Part shown: piece by piece, positions 33,166 to 42,525 of the stretch
Layout of the letters: every line of letters starts with the position of its first letter
Numbering within the stretch: the stretch's first letter is position 1
Origin: Pseudomonas grandcourensis
GTDB taxonomy: Bacteria; Pseudomonadota; Gammaproteobacteria; Pseudomonadales; Pseudomonadaceae
Direction of reading: 5' to 3'
DNA length: 64,000 nucleotides
Assembly: GCF_039909015.1 (NCBI RefSeq)
Contig: NZ_CP150919.1
Location: 348,501 to 412,500 of the forward strand
Made by a program: the position numbers and the translations under genes
The notes under the pieces: generated by a model
What the model was told of the DNA's origin: nothing
What the model saw: only the letters and a program-made list of their open reading frames with translations
The model's database searches: none

Positions 33166-34461
33166 TTATCCTTGCGCGCGGCACCATTGCGCCGGATCAC
33201 TCGGGTGACCCTGCTGACGAATAGCAAAATACAGCGCTGGCGTGTCCTGCCCGCCACTGTTGCCGACAGTGGAGATGGACTCACCGGCTTTAACCACATC
33301 ACCCGCAGACTTGAGCAGCGTCTGGTTGTGACCATAAAGACTCAAAAAACCGTTGCCGTGGTCGAGGATCACCAGCAACCCGGCGCCTCGTAGCCAGTCG
33401 GCAAACACTACGCGACCACCATGCACCGCATGCACGGTGCTGCCGGCAGACGCGCCGATCATCACGCCATCCCACTTGGTCCGGGCATCGTCGCCACGGC
33501 TTTCACCGTAGCGCGCCAGCAGTCGACCATCGACAGGCCAGGGAAGTTTGCCGCGGGTTGACGCAAACGGGCCGCCAAAGGTCTCGCCGGAACTGGAAAC
33601 CAGTGCGCCAGGCGTTGATCTGACCGGCTTGCGTGGGGCGTCGTCGCCGGCATCTGCCTGCGCCTGGGCCTCACGTAAACGCTTTTTTTCGGCTTCCTGC
33701 TGGGCAATCAGCGCTTTTTGCCGCGCTTCTTCTGCCTCACGAGCCTGGCGTGCCAGGGTTTCTTCAATGGTTTTAAGGACTTTAGACAGGTCTGCCTGAT
33801 CCTGCTCGCGCGACGCGAGTTTCTGATCGCGAGCCTTTACGTCGTCATTGAGCTTGGCCAGGACTTGCTGGCGCTCCTTGCGGACTTTCTCGAGCTCGTC
33901 ACGCTGGGTGTCGAGGCTGCTTTGCTGCACCAGCAATTGCGCCTGCTGCATGGCGATGTCTTTCTCGACATTGGACAGTTGGCGCAGGGTTTCGTTGAAA
34001 TTCTTCAACTGCTCCAGGCGAGCCTGGCTCAGGTAGTCGTAATAGGTGAGGGTGCGGGCGAATCTTTCCGGATTCTGTTGGTTGAGCAGCAACTTGAGGT
34101 ATTCCTGGCGACCGTTCTGGTAGGCCGCCCGGGCCTGAATGGCGATCAGTCGTTGCTGTTCAATGCGCGCGCTCTGGAGTTTTTTTTTCTCAGCATCGAG
34201 TCGCTGCAGCTCGGCTTCGCTTTTCTTCAGCTCTTTTTGCAGGGCGTCGACCTGCTTCTCGAGCTTGCCCATTTCGGTTTCGGTGCCCTTGAGCTCTTTC
34301 TGCACGCCGGACTTTTCTTCCTGCAGCTTGCCCAGCAGCTTCTTCAGCTCGGCAATATCCTGACGCGTGGCGTCCAACTGTTGTTGGGTATCTGCGCGCT
34401 CGTCAGCAAAGGCCGGTTGGAGCAGGCAAGTCAGAGCTAGGGCTATCAGGACGCGGAGCAT
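33166..34461 (-). CDS. envC: Murein hydrolase activator EnvC
   Basis: A 431-residue periplasmic protein. Signal peptide (LIALALTCLLQPAFADE), then two long coiled coils (about residues 25-120 and 160-270, KELKGTETEMGKLEKQVDAL) and a C-terminal LytM/M23 domain from about 310. The zinc ligands are degenerate: KWDGVMIGA lacks the first His, and ALYFAIRQ replaces the HxH motif. This is what EnvC needs to be an amidase activator rather than an enzyme. EnvC with FtsEX controls daughter-cell separation. No good ribosome site is visible for the chosen ATG (34461); an earlier in-frame ATG gives a non-conserved N-terminus. Confidence 0.92.
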   Translation of the reverse strand: MLRVLIALALTCLLQPAFADERADTQQQLDATRQDIAELKKLLGKLQEEKSGVQKELKGTETEMGKLEKQVDALQKELKKSEAELQRLDAEKKKLQSARIEQQRLIAIQARAAYQNGRQEYLKLLLNQQNPERFARTLTYYDYLSQARLEQLKNFNETLRQLSNVEKDIAMQQAQLLVQQSSLDTQRDELEKVRKERQQVLAKLNDDVKARDQKLASREQDQADLSKVLKTIEETLARQAREAEEARQKALIAQQEAEKKRLREAQAQADAGDDAPRKPVRSTPGALVSSSGETFGGPFASTRGKLPWPVDGRLLARYGESRGDDARTKWDGVMIGASAGSTVHAVHGGRVVFADWLRGAGLLVILDHGNGFLSLYGHNQTLLKSAGDVVKAGESISTVGNSGGQDTPALYFAIRQQGHPSDPAQWCRAQG

Positions 34462-34585
34462 AGAGGCGGGCGGCACCAGGGAAAGGGACGGCCTAGTATG
34501 CCCGCCATGGGCGGCAAAAAAAATGCCCATTTCTGACTGTGTGATAACTGGATCGAAGTTGTCCCTGAAAACACCCCAAAACCAC

Positions 34586-34676
34586 TGTGGGAGCGAGCTT
34601 GCTCGCGATGGCGTCCGATCATTCAACATAGATGTTGGCTGTCAGATTGCTATCGCGAGCAAGCTCGCTCCCACAG
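34586..34676. repeat. REP pair (REPIN), GAGCTTGCTCGCGA type
   Basis: Inverted copies TGTGGGAGCGAGCTTGCTCG and its complement at each end, between envC and gpmI. Confidence 0.9.
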
Positions 34677-34701
34677 GTTTTGTGGCGTTTTGGAGATCCA
34701 A

Positions 34702-36231
34702 TCAGACCAGAATCGAGGTCCCGGTCATTTCCGCCGGTTGCTCAAGGCCCAGCAGCATCAGCATGGTCGGCGCCACGTCCGCCAGCACGCCGCCTTCGCG
34801 GACCTTCAGGTCGCGCTTGCCGACATAGATGAACGGTACCGGCTCGGTGGTGTGCGCAGTGTGCGCCTGGCCGGTGGTTTCATCGGACATTTGCTCGACG
34901 TTGCCATGGTCAGCGGTGATCAAGGCTTCGCCTCCGACCTTTTCCAGGGCCTCGACGATGCGACCCACGCACAGGTCCAGGCATTCAACGGCCTTGACTG
35001 CCGCTTCGAACACGCCGCTGTGGCCGACCATGTCGCCGTTGGCGTAGTTGACCACGATCACGTCGTAACGCTGGTTTTCGATGGCGTCGACGATGCGGTC
35101 GGTGACTTCCGGTGCGCTCATTTCCGGCTGCAAGTCATAAGTAGCGACTTTCGGCGACGGAATCAGGATGCGCTCTTCGCCCGGGAACGGTTCTTCGCGG
35201 CCGCCGGAAAAGAAGAAGGTCACATGGGCATATTTTTCGGTTTCAGCGATGCGCAACTGGGTCTTGCCGTTTTTCGCCAGGTAGTCGCCCAGCACGTTTT
35301 CCAGGCTGCCGGCAGCGAAAGCCGACGGCGCAGGGATGCTGGCGGCGTATTGGGTCAGCATGACGAAACCGGCCAGTTTCGGCTGGCGGGCACGCTCGAA
35401 CTCACTGAAGTTGTCTTCGACGAACACGCGGGTCAGCTCGCGGGCACGGTCGGCGCGGAAGTTCATGAACACCACGGCATCGCCGTCTTCGACTTTTACC
35501 GGCTCGCCGATGGAGGTGGCTTTGACGAATTCGTCGCTCTCGCCACGCTCGTAGGCCGCTTGCAGGCCTTCCTGGGCGGTGGCGGCGTTGAATTCGCCCT
35601 GGCCATCGACAATCAGGTTGTAGGCCTGGGACACGCGATCCCAACGGTTGTCGCGGTCCATGGCGTAGTAGCGGCCGATGATGCTGGCGATCCGGCCCTT
35701 GCCCAGGGCCTGGAAGGACGCGTCGAGCAGTTCGATCGACGACTGCGCGCTTTTCGGCGGAGTGTCGCGGCCGTCGAGGAAGGCGTGCAGATAGATGTTT
35801 TGTGCGCCGCGCTTGAAGGCCAGTTCGGCCATGGCGACCAGGTGATCCTGGTGGCTGTGCACGCCGCCATCGGACAGCAGGCCCATGAAATGCACGGCTT
35901 TGCCGGCGGCGACGGCTTTGTCCACGGCAGCGCAGATGGTCGGGTTCTCGAAGAACTCGCCGTCACGGATCGATTTGGTGACGCGAGTGAAGTCCTGATA
36001 CACCACGCGGCCGGCGCCCAGGTTCATGTGGCCGACTTCGGAGTTGCCCATCTGGCCATCCGGCAGGCCGACGTCCATGCCGCTGCCCGAGATCAGGCCG
36101 TTCGGCACGGTGGCCCACAGACGATCCAGTACGGGCTTCTTCGCCGCGAAAATGGCGTTGGATTCGGGATTGTCGCTGTGACCGAAGCCGTCGAGAATCA
36201 TCAGGACCAAAGGTTTAGGCGTGGTAGTCAT
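34702..36231 (-). CDS. gpmI: 2,3-bisphosphoglycerate-independent phosphoglycerate mutase GpmI
   Basis: Interconverts 3- and 2-phosphoglycerate in glycolysis. A 509-residue Mn-dependent alkaline-phosphatase-like enzyme: [11 protein letters not shown] with metal-binding Asp at residue 14, the phosphorylated Ser in [16 protein letters not shown] near residue 62, and C-terminal metal site [10 protein letters not shown]. Full length and intact. It is read like envC but separated by a REPIN, and diverges from the yibN-grxC-secB set. Confidence 0.97.
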   Translation of the reverse strand: MTTTPKPLVLMILDGFGHSDNPESNAIFAAKKPVLDRLWATVPNGLISGSGMDVGLPDGQMGNSEVGHMNLGAGRVVYQDFTRVTKSIRDGEFFENPTICAAVDKAVAAGKAVHFMGLLSDGGVHSHQDHLVAMAELAFKRGAQNIYLHAFLDGRDTPPKSAQSSIELLDASFQALGKGRIASIIGRYYAMDRDNRWDRVSQAYNLIVDGQGEFNAATAQEGLQAAYERGESDEFVKATSIGEPVKVEDGDAVVFMNFRADRARELTRVFVEDNFSEFERARQPKLAGFVMLTQYAASIPAPSAFAAGSLENVLGDYLAKNGKTQLRIAETEKYAHVTFFFSGGREEPFPGEERILIPSPKVATYDLQPEMSAPEVTDRIVDAIENQRYDVIVVNYANGDMVGHSGVFEAAVKAVECLDLCVGRIVEALEKVGGEALITADHGNVEQMSDETTGQAHTAHTTEPVPFIYVGKRDLKVREGGVLADVAPTMLMLLGLEQPAEMTGTSILV

Positions 36232-36383
36232 GGAATCCGCTCTGGCTTAAGTAAAAAGGGGCAATGGAAAAGGGAGTCGCAGTTTAAAGCGAAGTTCCGG
36301 CCACGTCACCGCCGGACGGGGTTTGGCCCACCATAGTGGCTGTGTATACTGGCCGACATTTTAACGCCCTGGAACCTCCTTCG

Positions 36384-36797
36384 ATGGTTGCTCACCTGAT
36401 TGAATTCGCCACTAACCACTACATTCTCGTCGGTATCTTCGTCGTACTGCTGGCGTTGCTGATTGCCTATCAAATGCAGGGCGGCGGCCGTAGCCTGAGC
36501 ACCGGCGAACTGACCGGGCTGGTCAACAAGGACGCAGGCGTGGTGATCGACATTCGTCCAACCAAGGATTTCGCCGCCGGTCACATTGTCGGTGCGGTGA
36601 ACATTCCCCAGGACAAACTGGCCGCCCGCGTTGGCGAACTGGAAAAACACAAGGCCAAGACCATCATCCTGGTCGACGCAATGGGCCAGACCGCCGGCAC
36701 CCACGCCCGCGAATTGATGAAATCCGGCTTCACCGCCGCCAAGCTGTCCGGCGGTATCTCCAGCTGGAAAGCCGACAATCTGCCGCTGGTGAAGTGA
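36384..36797 (+). CDS. Rhodanese-like membrane-anchored protein, YibN type
   Basis: A 137-residue protein with one N-terminal membrane helix (residues 13-30, YILVGIFVVLLALLIAYQM) and a rhodanese domain (VVIDIRPTKDFAAGHIVGAVNIP). The catalytic Cys position carries Asp (IILVDAMGQTAG), as in E. coli YibN, so it should not transfer sulfur and may be structural. It precedes grxC by one base and secB, as yibN does in E. coli. The ATG was chosen because the helix begins directly after it. Confidence 0.88.
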   Translation: MVAHLIEFATNHYILVGIFVVLLALLIAYQMQGGGRSLSTGELTGLVNKDAGVVIDIRPTKDFAAGHIVGAVNIPQDKLAARVGELEKHKAKTIILVDAMGQTAGTHARELMKSGFTAAKLSGGISSWKADNLPLVK

Positions 36798-36798
36798 T

Positions 36799-37053
36799 AT
36801 GAGTAGCGTCGTCGTCTATTCCAGCGATTACTGCCCTTACTGCTCGCGAGCCAAGTATCTGCTCGAGAACAAAGGCGTGGCCTTCGAAGAGATCAAGGTC
36901 GATGGCAAGCCGCAGGTGCGCGCTGCGATGGCCCAGAAGGCCGGGCGTACATCCGTGCCGCAAATCTGGATCGGCAGCACCCACGTGGGTGGTTGTGATG
37001 ATCTGTTCGCCCTGGAGCGCGCCGGCAAGCTCGACGCGCTGCTCAGGGCCTGA
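36799..37053 (+). CDS. grxC: Glutaredoxin 3 (GrxC)
   Basis: An 84-residue thiol-disulfide oxidoreductase with the dithiol active site CPYC (residues 11-14), the cis-Pro motif TSVPQIWI and the GSH-binding GGCDDL. One base separates it from the YibN-like gene. It reduces cytosolic disulfides at the expense of glutathione. Confidence 0.95.
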   Translation: MSSVVVYSSDYCPYCSRAKYLLENKGVAFEEIKVDGKPQVRAAMAQKAGRTSVPQIWIGSTHVGGCDDLFALERAGKLDALLRA

Positions 37054-37109
37054 CGGCAATACCCAAAACAAGCAAACCTAAAAGAACCCTGGATCAAGAA
37101 GGATCTGCG

Positions 37110-37595
37110 ATGACTGACCAACAGAACACTGCTGCGAACGAAGAAGAAACTGCACCGCAATTCTCCTTGCAGCGCATTTATGTGCGTGACCTGTCCTTCG
37201 AAGCTCCGAAAAGCCCGGCGATCTTCCGCCAGCAGTGGGAGCCGAGCGTCGGCCTGGATCTGAACACCCGCCAGAAGTCGCTGGAATCCGACTTCCACGA
37301 AGTCGTGCTGACCCTGTCGGTTACCGTGAAAAACGGTGACGAAGTGGCGTTCATCGCTGAAGTGCAACAGGCCGGGATCTTCCTGATCAAGAACCTGGAC
37401 GACGCTTCGATGAGCCACACCCTGGGTGCGTTCTGCCCGAACATCCTGTTCCCGTACGCTCGCGAAACCCTGGACAGCCTGGTGACCCGCGGTTCGTTCC
37501 CGGCACTGATGCTGGCTCCGGTGAACTTCGATGCGCTGTACGCTCAAGAGCTGCAACGCATGCAGGCTGCTGGCGAGACTCCGACTGTTCAGTAA
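37110..37595 (+). CDS. secB: Protein-export chaperone SecB
   Basis: A 161-residue homotetrameric chaperone that delivers unfolded preproteins to SecA. The conserved core is [19 protein letters not shown], then [11 protein letters not shown] and [36 protein letters not shown]. The start lies 57 bases after grxC, after AAGGA, in the order yibN-grxC-secB also known in E. coli. Confidence 0.97.
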   Translation: MTDQQNTAANEEETAPQFSLQRIYVRDLSFEAPKSPAIFRQQWEPSVGLDLNTRQKSLESDFHEVVLTLSVTVKNGDEVAFIAEVQQAGIFLIKNLDDASMSHTLGAFCPNILFPYARETLDSLVTRGSFPALMLAPVNFDALYAQELQRMQAAGETPTVQ

Positions 37596-37623
37596 GCATT
37601 TCTGAGCGTCGAAGCAAGTCCAA

Positions 37624-37713
37624 TGTGGGAGCGGGCTTGCTCGCGAAAGCGGTTTTTCAGTCAACATTCATGTTGAAGCTGATGACCCCTTCGCGAGCAA
37701 GCCCGCTCCCACA
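37624..37713. repeat. REP pair (REPIN), GGGCTTGCTCGCGA type
   Basis: Inverted copies TGTGGGAGCGGGCTTGCTCG and its complement enclose a spacer of about 47 bases, between secB and trmL, which converge here. Confidence 0.9.
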
Positions 37714-37727
37714 TTTGCTATGCGGTG

Positions 37728-38183
37728 TTATTTGAAGTCGTTCTGACGCCAGGCTTCGTAAACGGCCACCGCCACGGTATTGGACAGGTTCAGGCTGCGG
37801 CAGCCCTCGCGCATCGGCAGGCGCAGACGTTGCTCACCAGGCAGGGCATCCAGCACGTCGGCGGGCAAGCCCCGGCTTTCCGGGCCGAACAGGAACGCGT
37901 CGCCAGGGGCGAAGCTGGCATCGTGGAACGGCCGCGAACCCTTGGTGGTGAAGGCGAACAGTCGTGGATGGCCGAGGCTCTCCAGGCAGCTGGCGAGGTC
38001 CGCGTGGCGTTGCAGGGTGGCATACTCGTGGTAATCGAGGCCGGCCCGGCGCAGACGCTTGTCGTCCATCTCGAAGCCCAGCGGTTCGATCAAATGCAGG
38101 TGGCAGCCACTGTTGGCGCACAGCCTGATAACGTTGCCGGTATTCGGCGGAATTTCTGGTTGGAAAAGGATGACGTGAAACAT
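37728..38183 (-). CDS. trmL: tRNA (cytidine(34)-2'-O)-methyltransferase TrmL
   Basis: SPOUT-fold enzyme that methylates the wobble nucleotide of tRNA-Leu isoacceptors. It has 151 residues: [20 protein letters not shown] (motif 1), [11 protein letters not shown] (motif 2) and [17 protein letters not shown] (motif 3), with the trefoil knot at the C-terminus. The ATG at 38183 is preceded by a weak GGAGCC and shares the palindrome CATG with a divergent gene. A longer frame upstream is not conserved. Confidence 0.95.
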   Translation of the reverse strand: MFHVILFQPEIPPNTGNVIRLCANSGCHLHLIEPLGFEMDDKRLRRAGLDYHEYATLQRHADLASCLESLGHPRLFAFTTKGSRPFHDASFAPGDAFLFGPESRGLPADVLDALPGEQRLRLPMREGCRSLNLSNTVAVAVYEAWRQNDFK

Positions 38184-38622
38184 GCACGGCTCCGAAGGCA
38201 AAGATGACGCGCATTCTACGCCGCAAGCAGGCGTGCGTTCGAAACTATTCCTGCGGGTAATGGGCTCGCTGGCGATTGTCGGGGTGATGGTCGGGATGAT
38301 GATCGGTCGCCTGACCACGCCAGACCCCAGTCAGTTGCAGCAGGTGGAAGTGACGAACGACGGGCTGGTGGTGTGGTTCAACAATGAACCCAAGACCCAC
38401 GGCGAGATGGTTGATGGCAGTGTTGCGCTGCTGTTTGGCGCCGAGGGCAAGGCGCAGAAAGGTCAGCTCAAGCTCGGCGGCAAGGACGTGAACTGGCGGG
38501 TGCGTTTGAGCGATGGGGGGTTGTTGCTGACGCTGGTAGCGGCCCGGCCCCTGCAGGGCCAATGGGCCGGCAGCGAGGTCGAAGACCGCTGGCGGCTGGA
38601 GATCCATCTCCGGGAGCAATAA
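38182..38622 (+). CDS. Hypothetical single-helix membrane protein divergent from trmL
   Basis: A 146-residue protein: cytoplasmic polar start, membrane helix at residues 26-41 ([17 protein letters not shown]) and a periplasmic beta-rich domain ([40 protein letters not shown]). The function is unknown. The annotated ATG shares the CATG at 38181-38184 with the trmL start, so both start codons overlap on opposite strands. AAGGA is 11 bases upstream. A later start at residue 27 is possible. The stop borders the 80-bp tandem repeats. Confidence 0.7.
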   Translation: MHGSEGKDDAHSTPQAGVRSKLFLRVMGSLAIVGVMVGMMIGRLTTPDPSQLQQVEVTNDGLVVWFNNEPKTHGEMVDGSVALLFGAEGKAQKGQLKLGGKDVNWRVRLSDGGLLLTLVAARPLQGQWAGSEVEDRWRLEIHLREQ

Positions 38623-38829
38623 AAGAGGGAATCCCCGGCCTGCCTGTACCAAGGTTCCCGAAACGGGAGGCTCGTCGCGAGTGCGGTGTGAGCCTGGTGT
38701 AAAGAAGGAACCCCTGACCTGCCTGTATCAAGGGCCCCAAAACTGCGGGGCTCGTCGCGGGTGCGGTGTGAGCCCGATGTAAAGAGGGGAATCCCCGGCC
38801 TGCCTGTACCAAGGTCCCCGAAACCGGGT
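38622..38829. repeat. 80-bp GC-rich tandem repeat, about 2.6 copies
   Basis: Units begin at 38622 (AAAGAGGGAATCCCCGGCC), 38701 (AAAGAAGGAACCCCTGACC) and 38781 (AAAGAGGGGAATCCCCGGCC; partial). Each has CTGCCTGTA.CAAGG, and the first two also GGCTCGTCGCG.GTGCGGTG. Copies differ by 10-15%, and each has an internal GGGGA/TCCCC pairing. Confidence 0.8.
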
Positions 38830-38913
38830 AGGTGAACTGATTCACCTGAAAGGGTTATTGCAGGGGGCGTGCCAGTTTTCACAAAGAGAAACAAAAAATC
38901 GGATTGAAACGCT

Positions 38914-38947
38914 GAAAGCCCCGGAATTCGGGGCTTTCGTGTTTTTT
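38914..38947 (+). terminator. Rho-independent terminator
   Basis: Stem GAAAGCCCC/GGGGCTTTC with loop GGAATTC followed by GTGTTTTTTC on the plus strand. It may end transcripts coming through the tandem repeat. Confidence 0.6.
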
Positions 38948-39054
38948 CGAAAGGGATTCGGTTGCGAAAGCAGGCGGGGATTCGGAGCTGTTTTTGTGCG
39001 CGATTGCGGTTCACGGTGCATTGCGGCGGTGCATGGGGCGTGGTTATCGGCCAA

Positions 39055-39130
39055 AAAAGATCGCAGCCTTCGGCAGCTCCTACAGGGTCTTGCGTACGCC
39101 TGTAGGAGCTGCCGGAGGCTGCGATCTTTT
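39055..39130. repeat. Long inverted repeat, second family, copy 1
   Basis: Arms start AAAAGATCGCAGCCTTCGGC and pair over about 32 bases with one mismatch around a 12-base spacer. A related copy lies at 51668-51749. It is distinct from the REP type and sits 29 bases from the ntrC stop. Confidence 0.85.
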
Positions 39131-39158
39131 CGCTTGCGACTAAATTCGAACGCCAGAC

Positions 39159-40595
39159 TTAGCCCTCATCCCCCTCATCATCATCCCCGCCATCCACTTT
39201 CATCCCCAATTCCTTGATCTTGCGAGTCAGGGTGTTGCGTCCCCAACCCAGCAAGACGGCGGCATCGCGGCGGCGACCGGCGGTGTGCTTGAGGGCGGTC
39301 TCGATCATGATCCGCTCGAAGGCTGGTACGGCGCTGTCGAGCAGGCTCGACTGACCACGGGCAAGGGCCTGGTCAGCCCACTGGCGCAGGGCCTGCTCCC
39401 AGTTGGTGACCGGTGCAGAGTCCTGCGGCAGGCTCAGCAGTTCCGGCGGCAGGTCACCGATGTGCACTTCGCGACCCGAAGCCATCACCGTGATCCAGCG
39501 GCAGGTGTTCTCCAGCTGACGCACGTTGCCGGGCCACGGCAGGTTCTTCAGGTATTCCTCGGTTTCGCTTTTCAGCAGCTTCGGCTCGACTGCCAGTTCC
39601 TGGGCGGCGCGGCCGAGGAAGTGCTTGGCCAGGGTCGGGATATCTTCGCGGCGATCGGACAAGCGCGGGATATGGATGCGGATCACGTTGAGGCGATGGA
39701 ACAAGTCCTCACGGAATTTCCCGGCGTGCACCAGGGTTTCCAGATTCTGGTGAGTCGCAGCGATGATGCGCACATCGACCTTCACCGGCACATGACCGCC
39801 GACCCGGTAGAACTCGCCATCGGCCAGTACGCGAAGCAAACGGGTCTGGGTATCGGCGGGCATGTCACCGATTTCGTCGAGGAACAGCGTACCGCCATCG
39901 GCTTGCTCGAAACGCCCGCGACGCAGGTTGGCCGCACCGGTGAACGCGCCTTTTTCATGGCCGAACAGTTCGGATTCCATCAGGTCTTTGGGGATCGCCG
40001 CCATGTTCAGCGCAATGAACGGCGAAGCGGCGCGCGGGCTGTGACGATGCAGCGCGTGGGCCACCAGTTCTTTACCGGTACCCGATTCACCATTGATCAG
40101 CACGGTGATGTTGGAGTGGCTCAAGCGTCCGATGGCGCGAAACACTTCCTGCATCGCCGGCGCTTCGCCGATGATTTCCGGGGTGCGGGTCAGGGTCGGG
40201 GCGACTTCCAGGCCTTGTTGTTCCTGAGCGTGCTGGTTGGCGCGCTTGACCAGGGAAACTGCCTCGTCGACATCGAACGGCTTGGGCAGGTATTCGAAGG
40301 CGCCGCCCTGATAGGACGCGACAGCGCTGTCCAGATCGGAGTGCGCGGTCATGATGATCACCGGCAGCCGTGGGTGCTGTTCGCGAATCCGCGCCAGAAG
40401 CTCCAGGCCGCTGGCACCGGGCATGCGGATGTCGGAGATGATCACGTCCGGCTGCTGGCGCGCCAGACGGCTCATCACGCCGTCGGCGCTGTCGAAGCTT
40501 TGCGTGGTCATGCCTTCCTGTTGCAAGGCTTTTTCCAGGACCCAACGGATAGAACGGTCGTCATCGACGATCCACACGGTTTCACTACGGCTCAT
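39159..40595 (-). CDS. ntrC: Nitrogen regulator NtrC (NRI)
   Basis: Sigma-54-dependent activator of 478 residues. Receiver domain with phospho-acceptor Asp in [13 protein letters not shown]+ domain from about 140 with Walker [15 protein letters not shown] loop for sigma-54 contact, Walker [12 protein letters not shown], and C-terminal Fis-type HTH ([20 protein letters not shown]), ending in an acidic tail. Start overlaps the ntrB stop as ATGA. Activates glnA and nitrogen-source genes when phosphorylated by NtrB. Confidence 0.97.
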   Translation of the reverse strand: MSRSETVWIVDDDRSIRWVLEKALQQEGMTTQSFDSADGVMSRLARQQPDVIISDIRMPGASGLELLARIREQHPRLPVIIMTAHSDLDSAVASYQGGAFEYLPKPFDVDEAVSLVKRANQHAQEQQGLEVAPTLTRTPEIIGEAPAMQEVFRAIGRLSHSNITVLINGESGTGKELVAHALHRHSPRAASPFIALNMAAIPKDLMESELFGHEKGAFTGAANLRRGRFEQADGGTLFLDEIGDMPADTQTRLLRVLADGEFYRVGGHVPVKVDVRIIAATHQNLETLVHAGKFREDLFHRLNVIRIHIPRLSDRREDIPTLAKHFLGRAAQELAVEPKLLKSETEEYLKNLPWPGNVRQLENTCRWITVMASGREVHIGDLPPELLSLPQDSAPVTNWEQALRQWADQALARGQSSLLDSAVPAFERIMIETALKHTAGRRRDAAVLLGWGRNTLTRKIKELGMKVDGGDDDEGDEG

Positions 40596-41677
40596 GTCGA
40601 TGTGGCTCCTTGTTCCAGTGGCAGAAAGATCGAGAAGGTGGTGTGGCCGGGGTGGCTGTCACATTCGATCAGGCCCTGGTGCTGGCTGATGATGTTCTGG
40701 GTAATGGCCAGGCCCAGCCCGGTACCGTCCGGACGACCGCTGACCATGGGGAAGAAAATGGTTTCCTGAAGTTCTGCCGGGATACCCGGACCGTTGTCGA
40801 TGATCTCGATCTTGGTCACCAGGCGATGGCGCACGTGACCAATGGTGAACTGGCGCATGGCGCGGGTGCGCAGGCTGATGCGGCCCAGGCGCAGTTCATT
40901 CTGGGTGCTGATGGCCTGCATGGCGTTGCGCACGATGTTCAGTACGGCCTGAATCATTTGCTCGCGGTCGATCAGGACGTCGGGGATGCTTGGATCGTAG
41001 TCGCGCACCAAGGTGATGCAGCCCTGGCTTTCGGCCTCCACCAGATGGCAGACACGCTCCAGCACTTCGTGGACATTGCACATGGCCAGCGACGGCAGCT
41101 TGTTGGAGCCGAGCATGCGGTCCACCAGGTTACGCAGGCGGTCAGCTTCTTCAATGATGACGTTGGTGTAGTCGCGCAGGCTTTCTTCCGGCAGTTCCCG
41201 GGCCAGCAATTGTGCCGCGCCGCGAATCCCGCCCAAGGGGTTCTTGATTTCATGGGCAAGGCCGCGCACCAGCATCTTGCTGGTTTCCTGTTTCGACAGC
41301 TGTGCTTCTTCCTTGGTGATCCGCAGCAGGCGGTCACGGGGGTGGACTTCGAGCAGCAGCATCGTGTCGCCGTTGCTCAGGATCGGCGTTACCGCGTAGT
41401 CGACGGTCAGGGTCTGACCGGTGAGGGCGGTGAGCATGGCTTCGCGCTTGGTGAACGGGTGCGCTTGCTCGACGGCCTGGCGCAACGAGTTCAGTGCCTC
41501 GGTCGATTCAGTAAACAACTCACTGATGAACTGCCCATGGCTGCGCTGACCGCTGATGGCCAGCAGCATCTCCGCCGCCGGGTTCATGTACTCGAGGCGC
41601 AGTTCGGCATCAAGCAGGATGGTGGCAGTGGTGAGGTTGTCGAGTAGCAAACGGTGGAGTGCGTCGCTAATGGTCAT
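40592..41677 (-). CDS. ntrB: Nitrogen regulation sensor kinase NtrB (NRII)
   Basis: Soluble histidine kinase/phosphatase of 361 residues with a PAS domain (ELRLEYMNPAAEMLL), the H-box GLAHEIKNPLGGIRGAAQLL near residue 140, N-box NIVRNAMQA, and the G-boxes DNGPGIP and GTGLGLAI. It is regulated by PII. I chose ATG 41677, preceded by AAAGAGG; the frame extends further upstream but without conserved sequence. NtrB and NtrC form one translationally coupled operon. Confidence 0.96.
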   Translation of the reverse strand: MTISDALHRLLLDNLTTATILLDAELRLEYMNPAAEMLLAISGQRSHGQFISELFTESTEALNSLRQAVEQAHPFTKREAMLTALTGQTLTVDYAVTPILSNGDTMLLLEVHPRDRLLRITKEEAQLSKQETSKMLVRGLAHEIKNPLGGIRGAAQLLARELPEESLRDYTNVIIEEADRLRNLVDRMLGSNKLPSLAMCNVHEVLERVCHLVEAESQGCITLVRDYDPSIPDVLIDREQMIQAVLNIVRNAMQAISTQNELRLGRISLRTRAMRQFTIGHVRHRLVTKIEIIDNGPGIPAELQETIFFPMVSGRPDGTGLGLAITQNIISQHQGLIECDSHPGHTTFSIFLPLEQGATST

Positions 41678-41904
41678 CGGGACCTCTTTTAGGGCAGAGC
41701 ATGCGCAAAAAAACGCTGATACGGTCAAAATGCAAAAACCAAACCAAGGCTCCGAAAAGAAGCGCTCAACGCCTGAAACAGGCGTTTGACGCTCGTTTAC
41801 GTGGCGTTCTGCCAGCTTTCGCGGGTACTTTCGAACCAAAATGGGTTGGAATGTGAGTACGGTGCAAGCTATTGCACCAATATAGTGCGCAAACCTGAAC
41901 GAGG

Positions 41905-42525
41905 TTAGAAAAGTCTCTGGAAAGGATTTTTTTCTTCGCCGGGTTTGTCGCTGAGCGGGCATTCCGGCCGCTGGCCGTAGTCTTCGAGGACGCAGGGTTT
42001 GATCCTGCGCTTCTGGGCGAGAGACGTGCGCTGCATGTGGAAAGGCTGGCTGGCGGTGCGTTCGACGATGCGCCCCTGTTCGTCGAGGATTTCCACGGAC
42101 AGGGTATGGCTGCCGCGATCGATGTTGCTCAAGGCGAACACCGGGCTCAAGCCGGGTTCGGCGGTGGGCTGGCCGTCGAGCAGCAACCGGTAGCGGTGAC
42201 CGGGTTGCAGGGCAGGTTCGTTGGTCGCGCTGACGATGACTTCGCCGGTGTTGCTGCGGATGGTTGCGTCGGGTTCCGGGATCAGGATGCGCAGCACCTC
42301 ATAGTGGAACAGCGTTTCTACTTCAGGACTGCTCTGGGCAAGCAACGGCGCTGCGCTGGTGGGGGTGGCTGCCATTCGATTGGTCGTTGTCAGCGGTACG
42401 CGCCTGGCGTCACCGGGTTTGGGCTGGTCGGTGAAAACCCGATTACCCTGAGCGTCGACATACATGAAGACCTCTGCCGAGGCGGGCAGGGCAATCAGGC
42501 AGGCGATCAGCAGCCAGGCCTTCAA
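41905..42525 (-). CDS. DUF4124 family secreted protein (second of pair)
   Basis: A 206-residue protein with signal peptide (LLIACLIALPASAEV) and an N-terminal DUF4124 motif (VFMYVDAQGNRVFTDQPKPG, residues 19-38). A beta-rich region follows with YRLLLDGQPTAEPGLSPVFALSNIDRGSHTLSVEILDEQG, then a basic and cysteine-containing tail (CVLEDYGQRPECPL). Its ATG overlaps the stop of the preceding paralogue. The role is unknown; location between glnA and ntrBC is typical of pseudomonads. Confidence 0.85.
   Translation of the reverse strand: MKAWLLIACLIALPASAEVFMYVDAQGNRVFTDQPKPGDARRVPLTTTNRMAATPTSAAPLLAQSSPEVETLFHYEVLRILIPEPDATIRSNTGEVIVSATNEPALQPGHRYRLLLDGQPTAEPGLSPVFALSNIDRGSHTLSVEILDEQGRIVERTASQPFHMQRTSLAQKRRIKPCVLEDYGQRPECPLSDKPGEEKNPFQRLF

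Noticed and set aside
36799..37053. Rhodanese and GrxC as a fused protein
   Set aside because: Each has its own start and stop with one base between; no frameshift.
38858..39217. 119-codon plus-strand frame between the tandem repeat and ntrC
   Set aside because: Covers a terminator and a long inverted repeat and runs into the end of ntrC; not coding.
41767..41789. Hairpin AACGCCTG/CAGGCGTT as terminator of the DUF4124 pair
   Set aside because: Only a short stem and no T-run within the expected distance on the minus strand.
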